NCBI RefSeq assembly: GCF_014200495.1
Contig: NZ_JACHBY010000003.1
Span: 310,001 to 374,000, forward strand
Length of the DNA stretch: 64,000 bases
Source: Mucilaginibacter geliditolerans
GTDB lineage: Bacteria; Bacteroidota; Bacteroidia; Sphingobacteriales; Sphingobacteriaceae
Direction: 5' to 3'
Shown in pieces: positions 1-9,059 of the stretch (positions within the stretch are counted from its first letter, which is position 1; every line of letters begins with the position of its first letter). Under the pieces are notes generated by a model. It did no database searches, was not told where the DNA came from, and saw nothing but the letters and a program-made list of their open reading frames with translations. The position numbers and the translations under genes are program-made.

Positions 1-210
1 AACGGAGCATTCAAAAGTTTCACGCATGAACATCATTTCACTATGGTTGATGATAAGCATACGGTAATGAGGGATGTATTTGTATTTGAATCACCATTAG
101 GTTTACTAGGCAAGCTGGTTAACCGGCTCGTATTAAAGAGATATATGACCAAGCTGTTAGCTAAAAGAAATGAGGTGATAAAAGCGGTGGCTGAAGCAGG
201 TCATTGGTAG
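1..210 (+). CDS. SRPBCC-family protein, C-terminal part
   Basis: Only the last 69 residues lie in the window; the frame is open from base 1 to the TAG at 208-210. The visible part has the end of a beta strand run (TMVDDKHTVMRDVFVFESP) followed by the long C-terminal helix SPLGLLGKLVNRLVLKRYM and a Lys/Arg-rich tail. This is the usual ending of START/SRPBCC (polyketide cyclase-like, CoxG-like) ligand-binding proteins of about 150-160 residues in Bacteroidota. The ligand cannot be inferred. No catalytic residues are visible, and members of this fold act as carriers, cyclases or unknowns. Confidence 0.7.
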   Translation, partial: NGAFKSFTHEHHFTMVDDKHTVMRDVFVFESPLGLLGKLVNRLVLKRYMTKLLAKRNEVIKAVAEAGHW

Positions 211-257
211 TCTACTTCTCCTCGCAATGACGCGCGGAGAAAGGCATTAGCCTTTTA

Positions 258-1190
258 CTACGGCGTAAAATCCTTCTGCACTATCAAAAAACTGGCCCGT
301 TCTGTTTTGTGGAACGGGATGTCCCAATTGCCCTGGTAGGTTATTTTAGTGGGCAATAGCTCGCCATTAAACCTGTTCAGCTCCATATTCATCTGCACAT
401 CAAAATCAATGAACATGTTGTGGAAACTGAGGTTAACGTAACGGCCCAATATCTGGAAAGTGCGGGTATCAAAAATAGTGGTAAGTTCTTTTATCACTAC
501 ATCATTATCCTGTGTGCTTGATTTTTGTATCACCTTAAAACGATAAACGGGAATACTATCTAAATACTTACCGCGGGCAAACTGGTAATCGTAATACTGC
601 CGCATGTCCGGCGAAAAGATCTCTGTTTTATTGCTGATGAAAGGAATACCATCAACCCGGTGACCGGGTGCGAATATGAGGGTTTTAAGCTTGTCTTTAT
701 ACGATTGATCCTTACCACCATTGGTGCTTTTAGCACCTAACGGACTACTGTTACCATTGCTGTTGTAGGCATTGGTAAAAATGTAATCGAACATATTTAC
801 AGTATACAGCTGATATTTGCCATCCTTTTTGTACATATTGCCGCTATCGCGTTTAGCCAGGTATTCAACTTTATGACTTCCGTTGGCATAAGTGCGTTTT
901 ATTTTACGGTATATTTTGCCGTCTATTTTATTGTGCTTATCGTAAGTATAAATGTAGTTCTCCGCAGTAAAGGAGGCATGTTTCATATTGCGGAAAGCCT
1001 GGTAGAAGCTGGTATCATTTAATACGGCATCAATAAAATCCTGCACATTTAGTTTGTGCGAATGGATGTTGATGGGCGAATCGATAACAATGGTGCGGAT
1101 GGTATCAGGGTTAAAGCGCTTTACCTGTTGGGCGTTGGAGGTGAAAGCTAAAAGGAGAAAGCTGAAAGCTAATAAAACGCTTTTTTTCAT
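258..1190 (-). CDS. secreted protein of unknown function
   Basis: 310 residues. An N-terminal signal peptide is clear (MKKSVLLAFSFLLLAFTSNA, cleavage near NAQ), so the protein is exported to the periplasm or outer membrane. There is no lipobox. The rest is beta-rich and polar, with many Tyr/Asn and no recognisable catalytic motif. The last 110 residues (YYDYQFARGKYLDSIPVYRF onward, then IFDTRTFQILGRYVNLS) weakly resemble the C-terminal beta module that follows regulatory domains in Bacteroidota CarboxypepD_reg-like outer-membrane proteins, where a YxL..D....YRF strand recurs. The gene stands alone, with repeat DNA upstream. On the + strand, the signal peptide is encoded by GAAAGCT-type word repeats (1139-1165) like those seen at 36842-36885. 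Confidence 0.7.
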   Translation of the reverse strand: MKKSVLLAFSFLLLAFTSNAQQVKRFNPDTIRTIVIDSPINIHSHKLNVQDFIDAVLNDTSFYQAFRNMKHASFTAENYIYTYDKHNKIDGKIYRKIKRTYANGSHKVEYLAKRDSGNMYKKDGKYQLYTVNMFDYIFTNAYNSNGNSSPLGAKSTNGGKDQSYKDKLKTLIFAPGHRVDGIPFISNKTEIFSPDMRQYYDYQFARGKYLDSIPVYRFKVIQKSSTQDNDVVIKELTTIFDTRTFQILGRYVNLSFHNMFIDFDVQMNMELNRFNGELLPTKITYQGNWDIPFHKTERASFLIVQKDFTP

Positions 1191-1219
1191 GGGTAATTTT
1201 AATTTTATCTAACAACCCC

Positions 1220-1311
1220 GTCATCCCGAACTTGTTTCGGGATCTCAAAAGCCAAGTAGCCCGCATATAGTACACCTTGCAGATGGGATGCTGAAACAAG
1301 TTCAGCATGAC
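1220..1311. repeat. REP-like hairpin repeat (GTCAT...ATGAC family)
   Basis: A 92-bp element bounded by GTCAT and ATGAC. The left part contains a small hairpin, CCCGAACTTGTTTCGGG; the right part contains CTGAAACAAGTTCAG. Related pieces are at 15491-15560, 15671-15695, 19665-19687 and 38377-38449. It sits in the promoter-side gap between two minus-strand genes. It is intergenic, and the short ORF through it is an artefact. Confidence 0.7.
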
Positions 1312-1332
1312 AAAGAATAAATTTCAATTACC

Positions 1333-2517
1333 TTAATTCCCTAACTGTTTAATAGCCAGATAAGCCATTAAACCGGTGCTTAGTTCTAATGCTGACTCTT
1401 CTACATCAAAGGTTGGTGTATGTACCGACGATACGATGCCGCGACTTTCGTTACGGGTACCTAAGCGGTAAAAGCATGAATCAGCTTGCTGTGAGTAGAA
1501 GGCAAAATCTTCGGCAGCCATCCATATATCCAGGTCGAGCACGTTCTCTTTACCTAAATAATCTTCGGCATGGCCACGGGTTGATGCGGTTAGTTTTTCT
1601 TCGTTCACCAAAAAAGGATAGCCCTTCATAATGTTGAACTCGCAGCTGCCGCCCATGCTCTCGGCAATGCCTTCAGCCATTTTTTTCATGCGGATGTGCG
1701 CATCAACGCGCCATTTTTCATCCATGGTGCGGAAGGTACCTTCCAAATAAACCTCGTTAGGTATAACATTGGTAGCGCCATTGGCAATCACTTTACCAAA
1801 CGATAATACCGATGGATTTTTAGGATCGGCAAAACGGCTTATTACCTGTTGCAGGGCCGTTAATATATGCGCGGTAATAATTACCGGGTCAATATTTTGC
1901 TGGGGTTGCGCAGCATGGCCGCCCTTACCTTTTACAGTCACATACAGCTCATCAGCCGATGCCATATATTTTCCAGCGCGGAAACCTACTTTACCGGCAT
2001 CAATTAAAGGCATTACGTGCTGCCCTATTACTGCCTGCGGTTTAGGGTTTTCCAACACGCCTTCTTTTATCATGAGACTGGCACCGCCGGGCAATTTTTC
2101 TTCAGCTGGCTGAAATATCAGTTTTATAATACCGCCAAATTCGCTTTTTAAGCTGGTTAATATCTGTGCCGTACCCAGTAATGATGAGGTATGCACATCA
2201 TGGCCGCAGGCATGCATCACGCCGCTGTTTTGTGAACGGTATGGCACATCATTAGCTTCAAGTATAGGCAGCGCGTCCATATCGGCACGCAGGGCTACAA
2301 CGTTGTTTGATGGCTTATCACCTTTTATCAGGGCTACCAAACCGGTATCGGCCATTTTGTGGTATTCAAGGCCCAGTTCTTCCAGTTTTTTTGCTACAAA
2401 GGCAGATGTTTCTACTTCGTGAAATGAAAGTTCGGGATGGGAGTGTAAATGACGACGGTTGGCTACAACGCCACCAAATATATTACCGGATAGTTCCCTT
2501 ATCTTGTCCTGGATCAT
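1333..2517 (-). CDS. M20 family amidohydrolase (N-acyl amino acid / hippurate hydrolase type)
   Basis: 394 residues, the normal length for the M20D/HipO-AmhX branch of zinc aminoacylases and carboxypeptidases. Visible motifs: the metal/catalytic segment HACGHDVHTSSLLGTA (about 103-118), the catalytic glutamate pair in QPAEEKLPGGA (about 141-150), the dimerisation/substrate segment GKGGHAAQPQQNIDPV, and the C-terminal metal ligand region AAEDFAFYSQ. Predicted to hydrolyse N-acyl or N-amidino amino acids in the cytoplasm, since there is no signal peptide. Its start overlaps the stop of the upstream SPOR gene by 4 bp (2514-2517), so the two are translationally coupled, probably within a secA-SPOR-amidohydrolase transcript. 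The exact substrate is not readable from sequence. Confidence 0.9.
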   Translation of the reverse strand: MIQDKIRELSGNIFGGVVANRRHLHSHPELSFHEVETSAFVAKKLEELGLEYHKMADTGLVALIKGDKPSNNVVALRADMDALPILEANDVPYRSQNSGVMHACGHDVHTSSLLGTAQILTSLKSEFGGIIKLIFQPAEEKLPGGASLMIKEGVLENPKPQAVIGQHVMPLIDAGKVGFRAGKYMASADELYVTVKGKGGHAAQPQQNIDPVIITAHILTALQQVISRFADPKNPSVLSFGKVIANGATNVIPNEVYLEGTFRTMDEKWRVDAHIRMKKMAEGIAESMGGSCEFNIMKGYPFLVNEEKLTASTRGHAEDYLGKENVLDLDIWMAAEDFAFYSQQADSCFYRLGTRNESRGIVSSVHTPTFDVEESALELSTGLMAYLAIKQLGN

Positions 2518-2969
2518 TCTGTATCAAGTTTTGGAAGGTTGATCTTCTCTTGTGTAATAAAAAGGCCGCTAAACAACGGCTTTAGGTCCTGCATCACTTT
2601 CTCAGCCTCAAGCCTCGACCTGTAATCACCCACGCGTACCTTAAAATTAGGAGCGCGGTAGCTAAGATAAGTTGCTAAGTCAGGGTATTTAGCCTTAAGT
2701 TTTGCCTGCGCATCATAAGCAGCCTGGCGGTCGGAGCCACTGAATATTTGTATACGGTACCCATCAGATGAGGCAGGCGCGATATTCTTTCCTTTATCGC
2801 CCACCACATAGTCCTGCACCAGCGAATCAACTTTGGGGTCTTTCACTACTTCTACCTTGCCCTTTTCCTGCGCAAACAGTAACGAGGGTAATAGCATTAA
2901 CCCAAAAAGCACACAGCACCTTACCGGTGCTGTTGCTATAGTTTTATAAAAAGATGACCCATCTTTCAT
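2514..2969 (-). CDS. SPOR-domain protein
   Basis: 151 residues. The N-terminus has a hydrophobic segment preceded by basic residues (VRCCVLFGLMLLPSLLFAQE), which reads as a signal peptide or anchor with a possible cut after FAQ. The C-terminal 75 residues form a SPOR fold: GYRIQIFSGSDRQAAYDAQA, then YRAPNFKVRVGDYRSRLEAE, then LKPLFSGLFI. SPOR domains bind denuded glycan strands of septal peptidoglycan. It lies 12 bp downstream of secA and overlaps the following amidohydrolase start, so it is probably in one transcript with them. MKDGSS is used as start; an internal start nearer the hydrophobic segment is possible. Confidence 0.85.
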   Translation of the reverse strand: MKDGSSFYKTIATAPVRCCVLFGLMLLPSLLFAQEKGKVEVVKDPKVDSLVQDYVVGDKGKNIAPASSDGYRIQIFSGSDRQAAYDAQAKLKAKYPDLATYLSYRAPNFKVRVGDYRSRLEAEKVMQDLKPLFSGLFITQEKINLPKLDTE

Positions 2970-2981
2970 CCCTTGTGGTAA

Positions 2982-5900
2982 TTACGCCAGGCCCTGACCG
3001 TGGCAGTTTTTAAACTTTTTGCCGCTTCCGCAAGGGCAGGCGTCATTACGCCCTACTTTTTGCTCAACGCGTACCGGGGTAGCTTTTTGCGGCTCCCGGG
3101 TATCTTCAAGCATTGGTATACCCGTGCCCTGGCTAACTAATTCAGGTTTTGAGGTACGCATTTTTTTCATATCCGTACGTGGCTGCGGTTTAGCTTCGCG
3201 AACATCTTCCGCTTGCTGCTGAACCGGGATAACACCTCTGAACAGGAAGCTTACCATCTCTTTGTTGGTTGCGGCAAGCATATTTCTGAACAACTCAAAA
3301 GCCTCAAACTTATAAACCAATAATGGGTCCTTTTGTTCGTAAACAGCATTTTGTACAGATTGCTTTAACTCATCCATCTCACGTAAATGCTCTTTCCAGG
3401 CATCATCTATCTGCGAAAGTGTTACCATTTTCTCAAATGATTTAAACACTTCTAAACCGTGGTTCTGGATAGCTTTTTTAAGCGGAACGGCTATCTGGAT
3501 ACCATGTATACCATCGGTAAACGGCACCATAATGTTTTCTACATATTCGCCACGGGTATCATATACATCCTTTAAAACCGGATATGCCTGATTAGCTATA
3601 CCTTCAGCCTTACGTTTGTAGAATTCCATTACCTCAGTAAAAGTTTTTTCAGTAAGGTTAGGGATCGACAAATGACCGAATTCGTCTTCCTCAGTTTCAA
3701 TATCTACCGAGAATAAACGGATCACCTCCAACTGGAAGCCTTCGTAATTGTTTTGCTCTTTATATTCGGTAACGATGTCTTCAACAACATCATAAATGGT
3801 ATTGCTCAGGTCGACATCCAAACGTTCGCCAAACAGCGCGTTCTTACGTTTTGAGTAGATAACGGTACGTTGTGAGTTCATCACATCATCATACTCCAGT
3901 AAGCGTTTACGGATACCAAAGTTGTTTTCTTCAACCTTCTTTTGCGCACGCTCAATTGACTTGGAGATCATGGAGTGCTGGATAACTTCGCCTTCCTCAA
4001 CACCCATACGTACCATCATGTTCGAGATACGCTCTGAGCCGAATAAACGCATCAGGTTATCTTCTAGTGATACGAAGAACTGGCTTGATCCCGGATCACC
4101 CTGACGACCAGCACGACCACGCAACTGCCTGTCAACACGGCGGGATTCATGCCTTTCAGTACCTACAATGGCTAAACCACCGACACCTTTAACGCCCTCG
4201 CCCAATTTTATATCCGTACCACGACCAGCCATGTTGGTAGCAATGGTCACCGTGCCTGTCTTACCTGCTTCGGCCACAATATCGGCCTCTTTCTGGTGCA
4301 TTTTGGCGTTCAGTACGTTATGTTTTATACCGCGCAGTTTAAGCATACGGCTCAATAATTCTGAAATTTCAACCGATGTTGTACCTACCAGTACCGGGCG
4401 GCCAGCTTGTGTAAGCTTAACAATCTCATCAGCTACCGCGTTGTACTTTTCACGTACGGTACGGTAAACCAGGTCCTGCATATCTGAACGGCTGGTTGGT
4501 GTGTTGGTTGGTATTTCAACCACATCCAGTTTATAGATCTGCCAAAACTCACCTGCTTCGGTAACAGCAGTACCCGTCATACCGCAAAGCTTGTGGTACA
4601 TGCGGAAGTAATTTTGCAGGGTGATGGTAGCAAAAGTTTGTGTAGCATCCTCTATCTTCACATTCTCTTTTGCCTCAATAGCCTGGTGCAAGCCATCAGA
4701 GTAACGGCGACCATCCAGTACACGGCCAGTTTGCTCATCAACTATCTTTACTTTGCCTTCATCAAGGATGTATTCGGTATCCTTTTCAAACAAAGTATAA
4801 GCTTTTAATAACTGGTTAACCGAGTGGATACGTTCTGACTTGATTGAGAAATCGCGCATCAGCTCATCCTTATTTGCGATCTTTTCTTCAGCAGGCAGAT
4901 CAGATTTTTCGATATCTGCTATCTCGGTACCCACATCAGGCATTACAAAGAAGTGCGGATCCTCGCCTGATGCGGTGATCAGCTCAATACCTTTTTCTGC
5001 AAGCTCAACCTGGTTATTTTTTTCGTCGATAATAAAGAACAGCTCGGCATCAGCCTTATGCATTTCCTTGTTTTGGTCCTGCATGTAATAGCCCTCTGTT
5101 TTAAGTAAAAGCTGCCTGTTGGCGCCTTCGCTCAAAAATTTTATTAAGGCTTTGCTTTTTGGCAAGCCCCTGTGTGCACGCAATAAAGCCAAACCACCTT
5201 CATCCGGACCAGTTTTGCCTTCGGCGATCAATTTTTTAGCCTCATTTAATGCGCCATTCACATATGATTTCTGCGCATTTACCAAACGTTCGATGCGTGG
5301 TTTCAATTCATAAAACTCATGCTCATCGCCACGAGGTATAGGGCCTGATATAATTAATGGTGTACGTGCATCATCAATCAACACGGAGTCAACCTCATCC
5401 ACCATGGCATAGTGCAGCTTACGTTGTACCAATTCTTCAGGACTGCGTGTCATATTGTCACGCAGGTAATCAAAACCAAATTCGTTATTGGTACCAAAAG
5501 TAATATCAGCTAAATAAGCTAAGCGGCGTTCTTCGGAGTTTGGCTCATGCCTGTCAATACAATCAACAGATAAACCGTGGAACTCATACAGAGGCCCCAT
5601 CCACTCAGAGTCACGACGGGCCAGGTAATCATTCACAGTAACTATATGCACACCCTGCCCTGCCAATGCATTTAAATAAGCAGGCAATGTAGCTACCAGC
5701 GTTTTACCCTCACCTGTTGCCATTTCGGCAATTTTACCCTGGTGCAATACTATACCGCCAATCAACTGTACATCGTAGTGTACCATATCCCAGGTAACTT
5801 CATTACCGGCAGCTAACCAGGTACTACTGTGTATAGCTTTGTCACCTTTTATAACAACATTGTTCTTTTTGGCAGCCAGTTCACGGTCAAACTGTGTGGC

Positions 5901-6293
5901 GGTAACCTCAATGGATTTATTTTCCTTTAAGCGGCGGGCTGTTTCTTTAACCACAGCAAAAGCTTCAGGCAATATATTTAGCAATATATCTTCCAGCTCC
6001 TTATTGCGGTCTTTTTCCAGCTTATCCAGTTGGGTATACAGTTCTACTTTTTCGGCTACATCTATGTCCAGTTCATTTTCTGTCCTGTCTTTAATAGCCT
6101 GTATTTCAGCATCAATACCAGCAAGTCCAACCTTAATTGTTTCTTTAAAATCTATGGTTCTAGCCCTAAGCTCATCATTGCTTATATTATCGAGTTTGGC
6201 AAATTCGGCCTTTACTTTTTCAACTAAAGGCAATATGCTTTTTACATCCCGTTCTGATTTGCTTCCGAAAAGCTTACTTATAAAATCTAACAT
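2982..6293 (-). CDS. secA: preprotein translocase ATPase SecA
   Basis: 1103 residues. This is the motor ATPase that drives preproteins through SecYEG. Visible elements: Walker A region [30 protein letters not shown], the DEAD-type box [18 protein letters not shown], the TGTA and VGTTSVE segments of NBD2, [14 protein letters not shown], the arginine-finger stretch [20 protein letters not shown], and the zinc-binding tail [13 protein letters not shown] that binds SecB and lipid. It is about 200 residues longer than the E. coli protein. Extra sequence lies around residues 40-110 and 340-470, as is usual in Bacteroidota. The start at 6293 is an ATG followed by [15 protein letters not shown], the conserved SecA beginning. 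Confidence 0.98.
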   Translation of the reverse strand: MLDFISKLFGSKSERDVKSILPLVEKVKAEFAKLDNISNDELRARTIDFKETIKVGLAGIDAEIQAIKDRTENELDIDVAEKVELYTQLDKLEKDRNKELEDILLNILPEAFAVVKETARRLKENKSIEVTATQFDRELAAKKNNVVIKGDKAIHSSTWLAAGNEVTWDMVHYDVQLIGGIVLHQGKIAEMATGEGKTLVATLPAYLNALAGQGVHIVTVNDYLARRDSEWMGPLYEFHGLSVDCIDRHEPNSEERRLAYLADITFGTNNEFGFDYLRDNMTRSPEELVQRKLHYAMVDEVDSVLIDDARTPLIISGPIPRGDEHEFYELKPRIERLVNAQKSYVNGALNEAKKLIAEGKTGPDEGGLALLRAHRGLPKSKALIKFLSEGANRQLLLKTEGYYMQDQNKEMHKADAELFFIIDEKNNQVELAEKGIELITASGEDPHFFVMPDVGTEIADIEKSDLPAEEKIANKDELMRDFSIKSERIHSVNQLLKAYTLFEKDTEYILDEGKVKIVDEQTGRVLDGRRYSDGLHQAIEAKENVKIEDATQTFATITLQNYFRMYHKLCGMTGTAVTEAGEFWQIYKLDVVEIPTNTPTSRSDMQDLVYRTVREKYNAVADEIVKLTQAGRPVLVGTTSVEISELLSRMLKLRGIKHNVLNAKMHQKEADIVAEAGKTGTVTIATNMAGRGTDIKLGEGVKGVGGLAIVGTERHESRRVDRQLRGRAGRQGDPGSSQFFVSLEDNLMRLFGSERISNMMVRMGVEEGEVIQHSMISKSIERAQKKVEENNFGIRKRLLEYDDVMNSQRTVIYSKRKNALFGERLDVDLSNTIYDVVEDIVTEYKEQNNYEGFQLEVIRLFSVDIETEEDEFGHLSIPNLTEKTFTEVMEFYKRKAEGIANQAYPVLKDVYDTRGEYVENIMVPFTDGIHGIQIAVPLKKAIQNHGLEVFKSFEKMVTLSQIDDAWKEHLREMDELKQSVQNAVYEQKDPLLVYKFEAFELFRNMLAATNKEMVSFLFRGVIPVQQQAEDVREAKPQPRTDMKKMRTSKPELVSQGTGIPMLEDTREPQKATPVRVEQKVGRNDACPCGSGKKFKNCHGQGLA

Positions 6294-6361
6294 ATTAATT
6301 TGATATAATCATCCCAACTCAACAATTGCGCCACAGCGAATTATAAAGCCATAATGACAGG

Positions 6362-6369
6362 CAAATGTA
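6362..6369 (-). promoter_or_regulatory. -7 box of a secA promoter
   Basis: TACATTTG on the minus strand matches the Bacteroidota sigma-ABfr -7 consensus TAnnTTTG. It would start transcription near 6356, giving secA a leader of about 60 nt. The -33 TTG is not well placed; the nearest is 12 nt upstream, inside the palindrome. Confidence 0.5.
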
Positions 6370-6370
6370 A

Positions 6371-6522
6371 GTATTTAGTATCAAGAATCGAAGTTTGGTA
6401 TCAAGTAGCTGGTATCAAGTATCAAGACTTTTTTAAAAACGTATAAACCGTTTATTATGAATGACTTTTATCAGCTCTTAAAAGAAAAAAATCTTGATAC
6501 TTGATACTAAATACTTGATACT
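6371..6522. repeat. word palindrome with TATCAAGTA units
   Basis: The left arm holds the word TATCAAG four times (6380, 6400, 6413 and 6420). The right arm holds the reverse complement CTTGATA three times. GTATCAAGTATCAAGAC followed by a T run (6412-6433) pairs with an A run followed by CTTGATACTTGATAC (6484-6507). It lies between the divergent secA and purD promoters, so it is not a simple terminator. The right arm supplies the TTG that may serve as the purD -33 element. Confidence 0.75.
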
Positions 6523-6533
6523 GCCAAAAAAAC

Positions 6534-6541
6534 TATCTTTG
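6534..6541 (+). promoter_or_regulatory. -7 box of the purD promoter, leaderless spacing
   Basis: TATCTTTG is an exact TAnnTTTG match ending 5 nt before the purD ATG at 6547. A TTG at 6515-6517 lies 16 nt upstream. With transcription usually starting about 4-7 nt past the box, the mRNA would begin at or next to the start codon. Confidence 0.6.
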
Positions 6542-6546
6542 ACCCC

Positions 6547-7821
6547 ATGAACATCCTGATCTTAGGTTCGGGCGGAAGGGAAAGCGCCTTTGCCTGGAAA
6601 CTATCACAAAGTAAAAAATGCGGGCAGCTTTTTATAGCACCTGGTAATGCCGGCACCGGCCATTACGGAACTAATGTAAACATAGCCGTTACTGATTTTG
6701 AAGGCATAAAGCAATTGGTTTTAGAAAAAGGCATTAACCTGGTATTGGTTGGCCCCGAAGAACCATTGGTTAAAGGCGTACATGATTTTTTTCTGGCGGA
6801 TGAGCAGCTGAAAAGCATCCCGGTTATTGGTCCGCAGGCCGAGGGCGCACAGCTGGAAGGCAGCAAGGATTTCTCCAAGCAGTTTATGGAGCGCCACAGC
6901 ATTCCGGCCGCTGCATCAAAAACCTTTACCCGCGAAACTTTGCAGGAGGGTTTTGATTACCTGCCAACAATAGGCCTACCCATAGTTTTAAAAGCCGACG
7001 GACTTGCCGCAGGCAAAGGTGTACTGATATGCCTTACCGTACAGGAAGCCCAGGAAGAATTGATTGAAATGCTTACCAATGCCAAATTTGGCGCAGCCAG
7101 CGCAAAGGTTGTGGTTGAGCAATTTTTACAGGGGATAGAGTTATCCGTTTTTGTACTTACCGATGGCAATAATTATAAAATACTGCCATCAGCTAAAGAT
7201 TATAAACGCATTGGCGAGGGCGATACCGGCTTAAATACCGGCGGTATGGGTTCTGTATCCCCTGTTCCGTTTGCTGATGAGGTATTTTTAAAGAAAATAG
7301 AGGACCGCATCATTATCCCGACCATCGAGGGACTGAAAAGCGAGAATATCCCTTATAAAGGTTTTATTTTTATCGGGCTGATGAATTGCTGCGGCGACCC
7401 TTACATGATAGAATACAACTGCCGTATGGGCGATCCGGAAACGGAAAGTGTAATGCCGCGTATAGAATCGGATTTTGTAGAATTATTGCTAGGCGTAGCC
7501 GAAGGTAATTTAAATGAAAAAGAACTCATCATATCCAGCAAAGTAGCTGCTACCGTAATGATGGTTGCAGGTGGATACCCGGGCACCTATTTAAAAGATA
7601 GGGTGATGACCGGCATGGAAAACATCCGCGATTCCTACATTTTCCACGCGGGTACTTATACCGATGGGGACGAGATAAAAACTTCAGGCGGCAGGGTGAT
7701 CGCTATTACCTCGTTGCAGGATGATATGTTCACAGCACTGCAACAAGCCACCGCTGATGCCAGTCGCATTTATTACGACGGCATGTATTTCAGGAAAGAT
7801 ATTGGGTTTGATTTGTTGTAG
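6547..7821 (+). CDS. purD: phosphoribosylamine--glycine ligase
   Basis: 424 residues, full length for PurD (GAR synthetase), the second step of de novo purine synthesis: phosphoribosylamine + glycine + ATP. The N-terminal motif NILILGSGGRESAFAWKLSQ is diagnostic. The ATP-grasp core follows: GLPIVLKADGLAAGKGVLIC, VVVEQFLQGIELSVFVLTDG, the LNTGGMGSVSP loop, and the metal site EYNCRMGDPETESVMPR. It is monocistronic as laid out, divergent from secA and convergent with the thioredoxin genes. The upstream -7 box leaves essentially no leader, and no Shine-Dalgarno sequence is visible. Confidence 0.98.
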   Translation: MNILILGSGGRESAFAWKLSQSKKCGQLFIAPGNAGTGHYGTNVNIAVTDFEGIKQLVLEKGINLVLVGPEEPLVKGVHDFFLADEQLKSIPVIGPQAEGAQLEGSKDFSKQFMERHSIPAAASKTFTRETLQEGFDYLPTIGLPIVLKADGLAAGKGVLICLTVQEAQEELIEMLTNAKFGAASAKVVVEQFLQGIELSVFVLTDGNNYKILPSAKDYKRIGEGDTGLNTGGMGSVSPVPFADEVFLKKIEDRIIIPTIEGLKSENIPYKGFIFIGLMNCCGDPYMIEYNCRMGDPETESVMPRIESDFVELLLGVAEGNLNEKELIISSKVAATVMMVAGGYPGTYLKDRVMTGMENIRDSYIFHAGTYTDGDEIKTSGGRVIAITSLQDDMFTALQQATADASRIYYDGMYFRKDIGFDLL

Positions 7822-7833
7822 TTTGGTGAGTGG

Positions 7834-7881
7834 TTGATTGGGTTGATTAAGTGAGTAGTAAAACTTAATCAATCCAATCAA
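7834..7881. terminator. bidirectional hairpin between purD and the TlpA genes
   Basis: TTGATTGGGTTGATTAAG (7834-7851) pairs with CTTAATCAATCCAATCAA (7864-7881): 18 pairs, one of them G-U, with a 12-nt loop. It separates two convergent stop codons (7821 and 7893). It is built from the word GATTGA, so it also belongs to the word-palindrome class. Confidence 0.6.
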
Positions 7882-7892
7882 TACTCGATTAA

Positions 7893-8948
7893 TCACATCT
7901 TTCCGAATAACTCGACCAGCTTGCTTTCCAATCCGTCCTCATCCAGGTTTTGAGCTATGATCTTCCCATCCGGATCGATCAAAAAATTTTGTGGAATGCC
8001 ATGAACAGCATACAATTTAGCAACCCCACTATTCCAGCCTTTTAAATCAGACCCCTGGGCCCAGGTTAGCCCATCTTTATGAATAGCCTTAAGCCATACA
8101 TCTTTACCTCCGGTATTATCTAATGAAACTCCAAGAATTGTAAAATTTTTACTTTTATACTTATTAAATTCTTTTACTATGCTGGGGTTAGCATGGCGAC
8201 AAGGCCCGCACCATGATGCCCAAAAATCAATTAAAACATATTTCCCCCTAAACGAGGATAGCTTTACCGGATTGTTGTTAGTATCTGGCAAAGTAAACTC
8301 AGGAGCTATTGAGCCATTAGTTACACTTTTGAGCGTTATTGATTTTTTTTCATATTCCACACCTGCCTTGCTAAAACGCACAGTTGCCGAAAGCGACCTA
8401 AATAAAGTTTCATCTTCAGCAGTTATTGTATTCACTCCGCTCAAATCTTTTAATGCCAGGTCAAGACTGATATAGGAGTTTGGATTTTCCCTTATGAATT
8501 TTTTATCCAATACTTTTTTTTCTGAATCTGATTTAGCTGTGTTGGTTAGAACTATATATCTATAATAATCTTCATTTAATTTATTACCTGAAAACCTGGA
8601 GTTACGTATAGAATCATTGCCACTAATAATTGTGGTTCCATTTGCCAGGTATATTAGCTTAGTATCAACGTTATCTTTCCCCCATATATCGTCTAAATTC
8701 ACTCCTTTATAATCAACCATAAGTTGGGCAACAACTGTGTCAATAACGGTGCCCTTGAACTCAAATTCGCCATTTTTAACAACAGTAGAATCCCAATGGC
8801 TTTTTGCTCCTTTCACTTCATATCTATAAACCAGATACACTTTGGCTGGTGCCTGAATGTTTTTGATCTTTCCTTTTATTAAAAAATTCTGCTGAGCCAG
8901 CGAGCAAACCGGAGCAATTAAAAACAGGAACAGGATGAATTTTCTCAT
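7893..8948 (-). CDS. DUF4369 + TlpA-like thioredoxin, copy 1
   Basis: 351 residues. Signal peptide MRKFILFLFLIAPVCSLAQQ, then a beta-rich N-terminal half of the DUF4369 type (FLIKGKIKN...AKVYLVY, FEFKGTV, ANGTTIISGNDS), then a TlpA/AhpC-TSA domain from about 210. The redox centre is WCGPC with cysteines at about 247 and 250, followed by the TlpA-typical VSLDNTGGKDVWLKAI and the cis-proline region HGIPQNFLIDPDGKIIAQ. Predicted to be a periplasmic thiol reductase. It is the last of three tandem paralogues (9060-10202 and 10383-11537), all reading leftward; this copy has the shortest linker between the halves. Confidence 0.92.
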   Translation of the reverse strand: MRKFILFLFLIAPVCSLAQQNFLIKGKIKNIQAPAKVYLVYRYEVKGAKSHWDSTVVKNGEFEFKGTVIDTVVAQLMVDYKGVNLDDIWGKDNVDTKLIYLANGTTIISGNDSIRNSRFSGNKLNEDYYRYIVLTNTAKSDSEKKVLDKKFIRENPNSYISLDLALKDLSGVNTITAEDETLFRSLSATVRFSKAGVEYEKKSITLKSVTNGSIAPEFTLPDTNNNPVKLSSFRGKYVLIDFWASWCGPCRHANPSIVKEFNKYKSKNFTILGVSLDNTGGKDVWLKAIHKDGLTWAQGSDLKGWNSGVAKLYAVHGIPQNFLIDPDGKIIAQNLDEDGLESKLVELFGKM

Positions 8949-8976
8949 TTATGTTTTTCAATAAGATTATTAATAA

Positions 8977-9041
8977 CGAAAGTCCGAAATTAAAGGGGCA
9001 AAGCACAATACTTTAACCTTCTTTAACTTTCGGACTTTCCC
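8977..9041. repeat. word palindrome, GGACTTTCGG units
   Basis: ACGAAAGTCCGAAATTAAAG near 8977 is nearly the reverse complement of CTTTAACTTTCGGACTTTCC near 9021; the word TTTCGGACT then recurs at 9045. It fills the gap between two tandem thioredoxin genes. The same word family reappears at 17127-17224, 8 kb away. Confidence 0.65.
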
Positions 9042-9059
9042 GTCTTTCGGACTAAAAAC

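Noticed and set aside
1111..1308. Short minus-strand ORF
   Set aside because: It runs through the REP-like element at 1220-1311 and antisense to the start of the 258-1190 gene; no family features.
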